DNA of 64,000 nt from Anastatus disparis (lineage: Eukaryota > Arthropoda > Insecta > Hymenoptera > Eupelmidae), in assembly GCA_017163975.1 (NCBI GenBank), contig JAFFSR010000016.1:1090001-1154000 (forward strand), written 5' to 3'. The position numbers and the translations under genes are program-made. A model generated the notes under the pieces. It made no database searches, was not told where the DNA came from, and was given only the letters and a program-made list of their open reading frames with translations. This document shows, piece after piece, positions 21,837 to 33,626 of this stretch (positions within the stretch are counted from its first letter, which is position 1; every line of letters begins with the position of its first letter).

Positions 21837-23450
21837 TTATCTCTGGCTCGCTGGCTCTTGATTGCGACGAGTCAGCTGCCAGTTTAAAGCAGACTGATCA
21901 CTTCGTGGTTGCTGTTGTGGAGCATTATTTGGCATTACAGGCACTCTATTATAGTTGTTTAGGCGGTCAGTAAGAATTGTTTCGTTCTGGATTGAAAGTT
22001 CTTCGCCTGATATAGTCAGATGGAGGTCCTTGAATTCTTTGTCCATAAGGATTATAAAGTCTTGCGTTCTGCGAGAACATTTGTTGCTGTTGAGCTAATT
22101 GAGAGCGTGGAGTATAGTTATTTTGACCATACTTTGTCTGTTAATGATTCATCATATAAGCTGGTTGCGATTGCTCTTCTTAATATAGGTTCTGTTGTTG
22201 CATGTTATAATTGGTACGTGACTGCCTTGGTTGAGAGCCAGGAGGCATGGTGTTGTTAGCTAAGAGTTGATGAGCATAACCCATGTTCTATGGTCTTGCC
22301 AGTCCAGCGTTCCAGTTATTGGCGTTGCTCCTCGGTTTCCATTGGCTTGTAGCCGAAAATTCCGTCTGTTCCCAATTCATTTAAGGGACTCGTCCATGGA
22401 ATTTATATCGGGTAGAATCTTGGCTCCTATGCGAGTCTCTATTCGCACATCAGCCTTACAAGCATCTGGTAAAGTAGCAGGATTTCTCGCATCTACTTGT
22501 ACTGATATATCAGCTGACAATTCCCTGATAAATATATACTTTGCAGCATATTTCAATGGCTTAATCATTTCTGCTACTGTCTCAGCAGTGCTGTCTGGAA
22601 TATCGTCAATGAGAGGACTTTTTGCTCCACTGAATAAAATAGTTAACCGATCGTAAAAGTCTCCTACTGTCTCTCCTTGCTGCATTTTTATGTCATATAT
22701 TTTAGTCGTATAGTAAATGTAAGTCTTTTCAGGTGCAAATCTGGTCTTTAGATGGTTTACTAAATCATCCACTTTCGCAAAGGAATATCCATGTGTGCAA
22801 TTTCTAGCATTACCACGCAATTTCGTTAATACTGCTTTAACGTATTGTCCTTTACTTCTAGGTGGCACATATATTTTTCATTACGGATGTCTTGTATAAA
22901 GTCTTTTAAGGGGTGTCCTTATACCGGCATAGAGATCTACCTTATCTACATTTGAATTATGTATTTTAATAAAAATTTAACTATTTTTGACTAAAATTCA
23001 TAGAAGAGGCACATTCTTAACATTGTAAAGAATTTATTGCAACGTTAAAAGACAGAATAACAGTGAAAATGAAGACAAAAACTGCATAATGCGATTATTC
23101 ATAACTACACTGAAAAGTTAATCGTATTAAGCAGTTTTCGCCTTTATTTTTACCCTTATATTGTCTTCTAATGTTGCAATGAATTCTTTGGCATGTTAAG
23201 AATGTGCCTCTCCTACGAATTTCAGTCATGAATAGTTAAATTTTTATTAAAATTCATAATTTAAATGTAGGTAAGGTAGAACTCTATGTCGGTATGAGGA
23301 TTCCCCTTAAAGGCATATAATGCCCGTCGAAGCTGCGCAGGTCCTGCAAGGCGCTGTGTAAGGCAAAACAACTTGCCATCGTTGTCATCGTTTGAATGGA
23401 TTGCTTTATTCTTTGAGCTTCTTAGGCAGTCGGGTCTTGTACCATTTCGT
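21837..23450 (-). pseudogene. gag: gag of the endogenous retroelement, split by a MITE
   Basis: 22377-22868 is the main capsid part (YVKAVLTKLRGNARNC, then LVNHLKTRFAP and DIKMQQGETVGDFYDRL, typical of gypsy capsids). Upstream sequence resumes on the far side of the MITE at 23310 with LRSFDGHYMPL, and the break falls exactly at a TTAA within a Leu-Lys codon pair. 21837-22046 is a Gln/Pro/Asn-rich tail. Zinc knuckles are not seen. The product would form the capsid. The N-terminus upstream of about 23450 is not defined. Confidence 0.65.
22910..23306. mobile_element. Palindromic TTAA MITE, family D
   Basis: 397 bp, flanked by TTAA (22906-22909 and 23307-23310). Arms begin GGGGTGTCCTTATACCGGCA and pair with the right end (TGTCGGTATGAGGATTCCCC). 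The inner arms contain GCACATTCTTAACATTG and its complement. It sits within gag; excision to one TTAA restores a continuous reading frame there. Confidence 0.85.
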
Positions 23451-24146
23451 ACATCAAGTTTGCTTTCCTCCGTTGCGGTTATAAATTTCGATTGTTCAAG
23501 TAATAATTAATTTTCGCTGTAACCCGTTACTATCTTGCTAAATATCCCCTATAATGAAATTAATTAAAAATTAATACCTAGAATTTAATCCCTTAGAAAT
23601 CGATCACGCTTCGCTGGTTTTCGGGCCGCTCCGTGGGTTGCACAAGGTATAACTACAGTAAATTGTAAGATATAAGTGCATTCAAGTTTTCATTCAGTTG
23701 TAAGGCTTGGCATATTTTACTACATCAATACAATCAAAACTAATTTATTTAAGAATTATCGACTAGGAGAGTATCACAACTCCGGATCACAGATTTTGCT
23801 CAAACTTTGGGGTAAGTTTCCAAATGTCAAAATGTGAAAGGAAACAGAATTTCAGACACCAACGCTCGATATTTCCCTAGCTATAGGCGATTAAAGAAAA
23901 TCACTAAAAATGTGACTAGATTTTTAAACGCATATAGTTCCTTAGCATTGATAGCTTGAAACTTTTTTTTAATGAAAGCTGGGCTCAAATCCTTTGAATT
24001 AGTAGTTATAGCATGTCAAAATATTATTTTTTCCCAAAGTTATAGCGTGATAAACATTGGACCTGATTTTCCTTTTTGAAATATTAATCAATAACAAAAG
24101 CTGAAATTAGGTCTCATGTTTATTACGTTATGCTGTGTACGTTTAT
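23451..24146. other. Non-coding stretch
   Basis: AT-rich, no supportable gene. Some of it may be the unrecognised leader or LTR of the endogenous retroelement to the left, but I found no repeat partner beyond 13100. Confidence 0.4.
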
Positions 24147-25015
24147 ATTGAGTCCTGGCTTTACACCAGGACAGAATTATTAATTAATTATGTTGTTGTT
24201 GTTATGAGGAAAATATGTTTTATTGTAATATTAATCAAGAGAATAAAGTTTGATTTTAAAACGTTTAGTTCAAAAGTTAAGTCTAGTGGTAGAAAAGCTC
24301 TACCAATTTTAATTGATATGAATCGTTCTTACGATTAAATATACTTGAATTGAAAGAAATATAGATAAAAATATAATTGTAATGACCTTATCTTGATTTT
24401 GGTGGAGTAGATACAGGGCGAGTACAGTCAGACAATAAATTAACACTTTGGTTAATATTTAATTAGATAGATATTTATTTCTTACTTTGAAAAGTATTTT
24501 ATGATCAGTTGAATATAATTATTTTGTATATTTATAGTGAAATTTAATTGCATAGGGCGATTTATTTAATGTGCTCAAAATTTCTATATAATAATGTCTT
24601 TACAAGTGCTTTTTTTTAAGTGCCTTAAATTTGATTTTTTGTCAGTATTTATAGTAATTATTTATATTTATTATTTATGAATAATTGTTTTCGAATTCCT
24701 TTAAAGTTGATAAATAAAATTGATTATTAAGCATTTTTATGAAGTTTTATGATTTCATTCTTATAACTGAGTTTAAGTTTCTTAAACTGTTCTACTTATT
24801 TTTTTGTTTAGCTTAACACATTCTTTCATCGTTCAATAACTGTTTTAATGAGTTAGTAAGAAATTTAAAAAAAAAGATATTTAAGAAGAGATTTGTTTGT
24901 GACATAACACCTTGGGGCTCAAGATTTTGTTTATTGGTATGAGAAACAAAAAAAATTAAAAATAGAGTTATTGAACAATTTACATAAAATATTTTTTAAT
25001 TATGATCTATACACG
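24147..25015 (-). repeat. LTR-like repeat (3' end of the minus-strand element)
   Basis: Matches 29228-30265 in blocks. It carries a short hairpin TCCTGGCTTTACACCAGGA. The homology fades after about 25015; 25016-25300 is unassigned AT-rich sequence. Confidence 0.55.
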
Positions 25016-25309
25016 TATAATTATAAAAGTGTTTAGTTCTTAAAACTATTAAATGAATTTTCGACATATTTTGCAATAGTAAGTGAGTGGCATAGTTTTT
25101 GTTGATGTATTTGCAATAAAAAAATATACTGCTGATATAGTAAAGTATATGATTAATTTTCACTGTTGTTAGTTTGTATAAAAGGTTGGGTTGTTATTGA
25201 CATGAGTACACTTATAAACACGAGTTTCTACTATCCAGGTCGCCGTTATCAGACCGCCTGTGTGAGTATTTACACTAATTTTATATATATATATATACAT
25301 TTATAAACC

Positions 25310-27370
25310 TACGTGTTTATATTTAAATGTTTTAGTTTAATAAATATATGTGTAGGTTTTCTTTCATTAACACCAGTGCAAAAATTTGGGTTATATCCAT
25401 TCTTATGACATTTCCAACATATCTCATATTGTTGGGCAATGATTAATTTTATGATTACTTCCTTGACAGTATTGACAATAACGTTCGTTGTCATTAAATT
25501 AATCATACGTGCTTCTTGAATGACCCAGTTGATTGCAAAATTTACATATCAATCTTATTTTATTTTTTGTATTGGAGCATTGAAATGGTGAATGATTTGG
25601 TTCTTTACAGTATACGCAACCTGCTATATTGCAATATAATGCTTCTTGGCCAATATTTTTGCATATTTGAGAACACTGTATTTGTTTAATTTCTTTTTGA
25701 AAAATATTATCAAACATAATTTTCTGTTTATTTATATTCCCTCTGATAGCGTTTTGTTTTTCTAGCTGTTTTTCTATTTTAATTGCTTCTATAGTTGCGT
25801 CAGAGAAATTGTCTGCTACTTCCATTTCATATCTTATTTCGTTAACCAGCTCGTGTTTAAAATATTTAAATTCATCTTGATTTGATTTATAAATAAATCG
25901 TTCAAAGATTGCTCTCTCTATTCCAGTCTCATTTTTCTTTTTATCTCTGACTTTCTCTGTTAATTCTTTTATTCTTGTTATATATCCTTCTACTGGTTCA
26001 TTAAGTCCTTGTTGAATTTGTTCTAATTTTCCGTACAAAGTATATAAATTATCAATTTCAGGATAAATTTTTTTTACAATTTTAATAAATTCATAAATTG
26101 TATTAATTGTAGTATTTTTTACTGCAGAAGCAATTGCCCCTGATAATTTAAATCTCTGATAGTTCATAAACGATTTTTGTCGATCAGCATCTAGTAATTC
26201 TTTAGCAAATTCTAATTTTTCAATATATTTGTCTACAGATATGTTTTTACTATCGAAATCAGGAACCAATCTTGTAATTCCTTTTAATAAATATCCTGGT
26301 TGCGCCGTATTGATATTCTCAATGAAATTTACTAAGTCGTCCATCGTATCATGATTATTATTAGTATTGTTATTATTATTGTTATTATTATTAGGATTAT
26401 TTATAATGATATTTTTTCCGTTTCCAATACCCACAATTTCTTGGAAACTTGTTTAACAGAGAGACTTAAGAGGGGGCCGAACTATCTGTCTTTATCTAAT
26501 AGCGTTTTGCATTATTTATATAAATAGCATCTGTTGTGATAAGAAAAAAATAGCAGCCCCCGCTAGATATCAGTATAATAAGTAAATTAATAACAACCAA
26601 ATTTTTTTACTGTATAATTTTTGAATAATATGAGACCCACCAAAAAAGATTATATTCTAGATTGTTAGTAGGTCCTATATTATTCAAAAATTACACGGTA
26701 AAAAAATTTGGGTTTTATTATAAAATTTACTTATTATACTGATATCTGGCAAGGGCTCCTATTTTTTTCTTATCACAACAGATGCTATTTATATAAATAA
26801 TGCAAAACGCTATTAGACAAAGACAGATAGTTCGGCCCCTTCTTAAGTCGTCGTTTAATGTTTCGTTATCGTCTGATAGTGTCGTAACGTTTGCTAAAGA
26901 ATATCTGTTTACAAAGCTATTATCTTGGTTTGTCGTTTTGGTTCTGTTTTGAATAGTTTTTCAAATTGTCCCTGTACTTTCATCAACTGTATTTTCTTGA
27001 CTATTTGAATTATTGTTTATGGCTCTAATATCTATATTTTCGTATATGTTTTGTTGATCTTGTGTTGTATTTAGATTTTGCTGATTTTGTCTTGTATCTA
27101 AATTCTGCTGTTCTTGTGTTGTATTTAATGTATTTTTAATAGGACAGTGTAGTAATTTTTCTAAAAGCACTAGCGTCTTCTTGAATAATAGTTTTTTTTT
27201 ATAAATGCTCTTAATATATTACGAATTTCATTAATATTCTGATTTTCATCAATGGGTACTTTGAGTTTGTTGCAAATTTCAATTAATTGTATTTTTGTAC
27301 AATTTAATATCCAAGCAGTTTTCTATAATTGACAATTTTTTTTTATCTCCGTCCATTTAGTTTCATTCAT
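25310..27370 (-). pseudogene. gag: gag with three zinc knuckles, split by a MITE
   Basis: From 27370 downward: an N-terminal helix pair (TKIQLIEICNKLKVP and NEIRNILRAFI, like the SAP-type start of insect retroelement gags), then a Gln/Asn tandem-like stretch (NTTQEQQNLDTRQNQQNLNT), then MITE A (26470-26842). The 311-codon frame 25499-26434 follows: an Asn run, a capsid domain (PDFDSKNISVDKYIEKLEF) and zinc knuckles CVYCKEPNHSPFQC and CKFCNQLGHS. A third, CWKCHKNGYNPNFC, lies in 25309-25506 after a frame break. The knuckles bind the element's RNA. Residue spacing of the knuckles varies from the canonical CX2CX4HX4C. Confidence 0.7.
26470..26842. mobile_element. Palindromic TTAA MITE, family A copy 2
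   Basis: 373 bp, TTAA at 26466-26469 and 26843-26846, same ends as the copy at 6317 (GGGGGCCGAACTATCTGTC). It interrupts gag between the Gln/Asn region and the Asn run. Confidence 0.9.
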
Positions 27371-27864
27371 TTAATTTGAGATATTATAAGTTTTTTTTCT
27401 ATGTTTCATAAAAATCTTACTAATTTCAGTATACTTAACAATGTAAACGTAATACCTGTTATTCAATACAAATTGTTATGATATTGCTGAGTCAAAAATT
27501 TAGATTGATCTAATTTTGTCTTATAAAATCAGAGAATGTCGTATAACTGCTGACTTATGTTTTAATTTTTATACATTGACCTTCTGCTGTTGTTGATATA
27601 CAAAACCGTATCATAACAGAAAGATTTTTCGCTGAGTTGTTTTTTTTATAAGTTCGATACACTTTGTAATATTTTAATGATCAATGTCTTCTTTTAAATG
27701 CAGTTTGTTTATTTTATACTTTATTAAATTATTATATTGATATTATTAATGTATCGAATTCGAATAATTTAGAGATATAGATTGGATTATTGGTTTTGAA
27801 ATCGTAGAAATTTTAGTCTAATAATGAAAATTTATTGTGATTTCTTTACTTAATTTTTGCTTAA

Positions 27865-28245
27865 GAGGAGGTCACGTATCTCTGTCCTTTTCTAATCAAA
27901 GAATTGAGTTTTTTACAGAAACTAATAACTTCAGCAAAAAATGAAAAGAAAGCCGCAGCTCGTAATCAAAAAAGCAATATTTTCTTTGATAAGAAAGAAT
28001 TAATTTTATTGCTTCGTTTTCAAGAAAACCTTGAAAAACTTAAATCATAGAGGTTAGGGTGGACAATTTGGTTTTTCAAGGTTTTCTTGAGAACGAAGCA
28101 ATAAAATCAATTTTTTCTTATCAAAGAAAATATTGCATTTTCTGATACAAGATGCGGCTTTCTCTTCATTTTTTGATAAAGTTATTAGTTTTTGTGAAAA
28201 AATCATTTCTTTGATTAGAAAAGGACACAGATACGTGACCTCCTC
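27865..28245. mobile_element. Palindromic TTAA MITE, family B
   Basis: 381 bp, TTAA at 27861-27864 and 28246-28249. Ends are GAGGAGGTCACGTATCTCTG and its near-complement. The inner arms share TCAAGGTTTTCTTGAGAACG. A half copy is at 60406-60612. Confidence 0.9.
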
Positions 28246-28319
28246 TTAATAACAACTTTTGTTGACCGTGTATTTTAATATTCCTCAAATGTGTATTATT
28301 TTCACTTATGTATCACTTT

Positions 28320-29100
28320 TAAATTTTTTATTCATGTATTGATTTATAGATTTTATTTGTGCATTAAATATATTTTTAATTTATTTAAATATTTGTATTT
28401 GTATTTTACTTTAAAATATGTATAGCACTTAGTGTATATTTTGTTTTAATGATTATTATATGCACTTATATTTATTCCTAATATACTTCGGAAAAAAAAT
28501 TTTTTTTTTGTTTTATATATTATTTTTGTTTATTTATCGATGCACTTTTTATTTTGTATATAATATTTATATTAGATTGCATTTTATTTATTTGCGTTTA
28601 ATATTTTATTTATTTATTTATGCACTCTAAATAAATTTATCAATATTATTTATGCGCTTATTTTTTATTCATTTATATTATTTATTTATTTATTTATTTA
28701 CTTCATATAATGTGCGCTTTGAATATATTTATTTATTTGGTTAATATATTTATTTATTTATTTAATATATTTATCTTATTATTTGATTGCACTTGTATAT
28801 TGTATTTTATTTTTATTATATTCGAATTATTTATATGCACTTTGTATATTTTATTTCATTTATTTAATTTCAATTTATTAATTTTATTTATTTTCACTTT
28901 AGTTTTAATTTTATTTGTGTATCTTCACTTTATGTATTTTATTTTATTCATGTATTTTTACTTTATATCATTTATTTTATTCATTCGCACTTTATATTTT
29001 ATTTCATTTGTGTATTTTTACTTAATATATTTTATTTATGTATTTTCACTTTATATGATTTATTTCATCGCACTTTATTGTGTTTTTCAATTTATTTAAT
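28320..29100. repeat. TTTAT-rich degenerate tandem region
   Basis: Pyrimidine-rich low-complexity DNA built from words such as TTTATTTATTTAT and CACTTTATATTTTATTT. On the minus strand it is the leader between the 5' LTR and gag, and so corresponds in place to the repeat-rich leader at 2330-2640 in the other LTR element. The 129-codon frame across it is only Phe/Ile/Tyr-rich noise. Confidence 0.6.
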
Positions 29101-29227
29101 TAGCTGACCTTAATATATATTTGTTATTTCTCACTTCTGATTGAATATTATATTTTTGAACTAATAATTTTCAAATATATTTGACACAATTCTTTAATTA
29201 AAAATTTGTACTGGAACCAAAATATTA

Positions 29228-29441
29228 AGTCCTGGCTTTACACCAGGACAGAATTATTAATTAATAATGTTGTTGTTGTTATAAGGAAAATATGTTTTAT
29301 TATAATATTGAATAAAAGAATAAAGTTTGATTTTAAAACGTTTAGTTTAGAAGCTGAGTCTAGTAGTAGAAAAGCTCTTATTAAGTCCTGGCTTTCACCA
29401 GGACTAAATAAAATGAATGATTTAAAGTAAGTACATCGGAA

Positions 29442-29483
<42 letters not shown>

Positions 29484-30265
29484 TTAATTTTATTAAGCTT
29501 CCAGTAGTTAGATAAAAGTTAAACAATATATTTTTAAAGAGTGAATAAAATCTAGTGGTGAATGAGCTACACCAATATTTGACTGAACGAAATCGCTCTC
29601 ACAATTAAAAGTTACTAAAGGATAATTTCAATACTCTTAAATAAAGAGTTTATTAAATAATTTTATATTCTTACCTTGTAGTACTTCTTAAGTAGATTGA
29701 TGCTGGGTATGGGCAGACAAATGAATAGGCACGATATATATGCATATGTAGTATTAGCAATTACTTTTGAAATATAGAACTCACGGGCAGTGTAAACTTG
29801 TTACCAATAAGAAACCCGGGGTAATGTCCCAATGGTATTTGTTTCATTCGGCTTTTATACTCATATGTTTCGTAATGATTTGAGGATTCGTTTGACAACT
29901 TCAAAATACACGTTGTCGATTTAAACTATTTTATTTTATAATTCTGCTAACTAAAAAGTTTTATTGACAAATATTAAACTTTGATTTTTTTTACTGTTTC
30001 GCTTCTTCTGTTTAGCTTGACGAATTCTGTTATCCTTCAATAACTGTTAATTAGTTCATGACGTGAAAAGATACTTTAAAATCATAAATAAAAGAAATAA
30101 AAGATACGTCGTGACGTAACACCTTGGAGCTCAAGATGTTGCTTATCGGTACGAGAAGCAACAGAAAAAAGAAAAGTAGATGGAAAAGTTTTGCAGTTAT
30201 TGATCAATTTACAAGAATATCTTAGAATCTATTTGCGTATGATAATTATTATAACATTTTCTTAA
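29228..30265 (-). repeat. LTR-like repeat (5' end of the minus-strand element)
   Basis: Partner of 24147-25015. It has an internal duplication: the AGTCCTGGCTTT hairpin recurs at about 29384, and the TCTAGTGGTxAAxxAGCTxTACCAA block occurs twice (29360 and 29550). A (TA)n run is at 29443-29475. 30266-30969 after it is non-coding. Confidence 0.5.
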
Positions 30266-30969
30266 AACATGCAATTATTTGAAGTATATTATATTTTAAT
30301 TTATTTAAGGATATATAATTTTAGAAAATTGGTGTAGCTTCTAGTAATGTATGAATTTTGGAATGGAAAATGAAAAATCCTTATAATATTATAAATATAG
30401 TTTTTTTTTTAATTTCTAATAAAAGATTGTCTTAGATCATTCGTGATTTTGCTTATAAATATTTTCTAATTCGTTTATAAATCTTGTATTCTAGCTTATG
30501 AGATATTTCGTAACAAAAAATAACAAATAAAATGCTTTTTAAAAATAACTACTAAATAGTATAAAATAATATTCAATTTATCATAATAATTACAATTCTT
30601 CAAGTTGAAATATAAGACATTTTTAATCTTTTTTTTTATCGTATATATAACAATCTGTTATAATTTATAGATTTTTATAATTGTTTAAAAATAAAGTGAA
30701 TATATAAGTGAATATTCATTCACTTCCCTCCAGGCTCAAGATAATTGCATAGGCGACAATTATGCAATCTTAAAGAAAATAATTAATTTAGTAAACTTAA
30801 GTTTTAACATTTTAACTTAATTCCTGCAATGGTGCACCCTGGGTGGATCCCAATAGAATGTGAGCCAGTTTTTGATCATGAAGAGCGATGGGATTAGTTT
30901 GCCTCTTTTTCTTTTATGTATATAGAAAAAAAATCTTTTGTGTTATATAAAAATAATGTAATTGTACAA

Positions 30970-33174
30970 CCCTAATGAAAAAAATTAGATAAGATCTCAC
31001 GTGAGATCTCACGATTGAAAATGAAACCAGATCTCAGAAATCATATAAGATCTCACGTGAGATCTCATGAGCCGCAAAATTTTATTCTTCCAGATGCCCG
31101 ATCTCACGTGAGGTCTCATGTGTAGAAAAATTTTTTTTTCCCGATACCCGATCTCATATGAAATCTCATGTGCAAAAAAATTTAATTTTTTTCTACACTT
31201 ATAGTTGTAATCAATATCAACGAATCTAAAATCTAAATTTTGGTATATAATTCAATTTATTTATATATATTAATAAAATTACGATTTAATGATTCTACAC
31301 TACTTCTACATCAATCATACAATCAATCGTTATCTAAAGCATGCTATTATGGATTATGGTTTTAAACTATATTCGAACGTGATTATACTTGGCGATTAAA
31401 TAATAATAGAAACAAACAAATTTTTCACAAAGATTTAGACATTATTTACAAGTAATAGTTAAGATACTAGTCACTACAATTACGCATATCGCTTTTTACA
31501 CTCGAGAAGTCCATCACTTTTCAGTGAGGTCTGGAGCGATGCCGTTCGTATACAAAGGTTTGTACAGAATTTGTGTATTCACAAATTGAGTTACTCATTT
31601 CATATCGCAGACAAAATCATGTTTACGAGGCTCGGGGTCAGTTCGCTGATTAATGACAGTTTTTCTAATCAATAGGTAGTGTCGTTCTATGACGCACGCT
31701 GCATCTGGTTTAGATTTACAGCATAACACGTCTTACCAATTGTTACACAACTTGCATGTCGCCGTGAAAACAGATGCAGCTTTATTTATGTCTTAGAACA
31801 TTATGACAAACTACCTTCAATGAACTGACAGTGACTAAGTACTTAATATCTTTTTTTTATCATACTGATAAATTATTTTTACATATCATTTACAATTGGA
31901 TCATACAAATTTGAATAATATAGGTTCTTATAACTCAAGAATTATTGATTTTACTTTTATTTTAGAGTATTATCGCAATCTTATTGCTTGTTTTCCTAGT
32001 TCACTCGTGAATCTAACGTAATCTGAAAAATTGTAAAATCGTGCTTGAATATAATTTTTAACCATGATATATAATCATATCCATACAGACTATTCACATA
32101 GTTTTCATAATAAGAATTATATTTGTATGCAATGTAAGGCTAAACGTTAAAAGTAAGGCAATACACATATTTAAGTATTATACTATTTGAAATGTTAAAG
32201 GTCAGATTTAGACGAGGTTTTAGGCATTTTTTATTGATCGAAAGTAGCTAAAAAAGTAATTGAATTTATTTTTGATAAAAATACATATAGGAATTGCTTT
32301 CACTTGTAAATATCTATTCATTTTGGCATATGGGAAACGGAAGCGTGTACATTAGTCAAAATTCTTTTTTAGCCTTTTTTGATCAGTAGAGTTAGTCGGA
32401 AGCTGATCCTTAATTGGAAAGTGACGCCATGAAATACCATGCAAAAACGAAGTGGCCAAAATTAGAACTACGAACCCCGGGCAAGATACATTGGGTCTTA
32501 TGGCTCTACTAAATTTATTGAATATGATGATGTTTTAGTGTGCGAATACGTATTTATAATATTAGTGTAATTATATGAATTAAGGGCATGGTGATGCTTC
32601 CCCCTTCTGATAATATTTCTGATCCAAGTTTATGTTTCACTTCAATAAAAAAATTATTAGGATTCAACTTGAGTGCGAACAACTAAAGAAATCTACCAAA
32701 TACTTAAAAAGTTATATACAAATCAGCAATTCATAGTATTTTACGGTTAGGTTTAGCAACTTTGATATATAATTTGCGATTCAAGTTCATAAAAAAATAA
32801 CAGCTCTAAAGAATTTTTTTATTTTAACTAAAATAATGGTATTAATATAGTTAATGTCAAAATTTGTCAAAATTTAAAGAACAAGCCGAAAAAAATAAGA
32901 AAGAAATGAATATCTTGTTCTAATTTTTTAAATTGAATAAAATATATAAGAGATCCCATGTGAGATCACATATGAGATGGCACACGAGATTGCATGTAAG
33001 ATGTCACATGAAATCGCCTATGAGATCGCATATGAAATCGAATGAATATTCGTTGAATTTTTAAAATAAAATAAATGTATGTGCGATCTGACATGATATT
33101 TATTTTATTTTCAAAATTAAATGAATATATATGAGATTTCATAGGCGATTCCATATGAGATCTCACATGAGAGT
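30970..33174 (+). mobile_element. Element E copy 1 (unclassified, non-coding)
   Basis: Starts CCCTAATGAAAAAAATTAGA. A cluster of short palindromes of the type GTGAGATCTCAC/ATGAGATCTCAT lies at about 30990-31190 and a second at 32945-33170. The 1.75 kb between has no gene. It is matched, in inverted orientation, by 62252 down to 61110 and by 42390 down to 41230. The inner end is cut by the BEL/Pao LTR at 33175. About 260 bp (32597-32855) also resembles sequence inside the Polinton (47770-48060). I know no family with these ends. Confidence 0.7.
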
Positions 33175-33521
33175 TGTACAAGCATATATTTTCATAATTT
33201 GTAATTCATAAATAAGAATGTAGAATAAGTCATAATGTATCTTAGTATTAATTTAATTGATAATATTTTCAAATGTATTCAACGTTATATACAAGTTGTT
33301 CAAATACAGCACATACAACTTACTTCGATAAATTAAACTATAAATGCGCGAACAGGCCTGTTCAAAAATCTAATATACAGTGTTAAAATACTAATCTTAA
33401 AACACAAAATATACAAACGCAAGAATTTAATCGCACAACTTCACGTAATTCTTCACATCAATAGAAGCTTCAGTCTTCAAACATAACTCTACATTTGAGG
33501 ACGAATTGGTCAACACGTTCA
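33175..33521 (+). repeat. BEL/Pao 5' LTR
   Basis: TG...CA. The first 114 bp are almost identical to 36656-36769; the 3' copy then diverges and is incomplete. TGG at 33523 starts a plausible primer-binding site. Confidence 0.75.
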
Positions 33522-33626
33522 CTGGTAAGTGCTTGATTTGAATCACCAATTATTTAAATTTATCATAAAAAGGGAGCATAAAAACAAACAATTCAATTTC
33601 ATTTTAATATTTGCCTCTATTTCATT

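Larger units (their letters stand above)
14140..23450 (-). mobile_element. Gypsy-type element with envelope (errantivirus-like), broken
   Basis: On the minus strand the order is gag (about 23450-21837), aspartic protease (21819-21130), RT (20900-20005), RNase H (19990-19560), a linker of about 2 kb, integrase (17192-16319) and F-type envelope (about 15840-14144). This is the genome order of insect endogenous retroviruses. Every gene has stops or frameshifts. Later insertions are a TTAA MITE in gag (22910-23306), a foldback element at the start of integrase (about 17172-17487) and a SINE in the envelope (14909-15394). I could not find a matching pair of LTRs, so the outer limits are approximate. 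Confidence 0.8.
24147..30300 (-). mobile_element. Gag-only LTR element, old
   Basis: Two diverged direct repeats, both opening near AGTCCTGGCTTTACACCAGG, lie at about 24147-25015 and 29228-30265. They share several other blocks, for example ACACCTTGGRGCTCAAGAT at 24906 and 30119. Between them, on the minus strand, is one gag gene that ends at about 25310, right next to the left repeat. No protease, RT or integrase is present, so the element consists of LTR, leader, gag and LTR. Two TTAA MITEs (26470-26842, 27865-28245) came later. LTR edges are blurred by divergence and no target duplication was found. Confidence 0.65.

Noticed and set aside
24135..24338. Short frame similar to one at 29206-29430
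   Set aside because: The resemblance comes from the LTR-like repeats; both frames are short and not conserved at protein level.
28710..29099. 129-codon frame of Phe, Ile, Tyr and Leu
   Set aside because: Product of TTTAT-type low-complexity DNA; no membrane-protein pattern beyond composition.
30990..31190. CRISPR-like or restriction-site array of GAGATCTC palindromes
   Set aside because: Spacing is irregular and the same clusters bound element E, so terminal transposon repeats are the better explanation.
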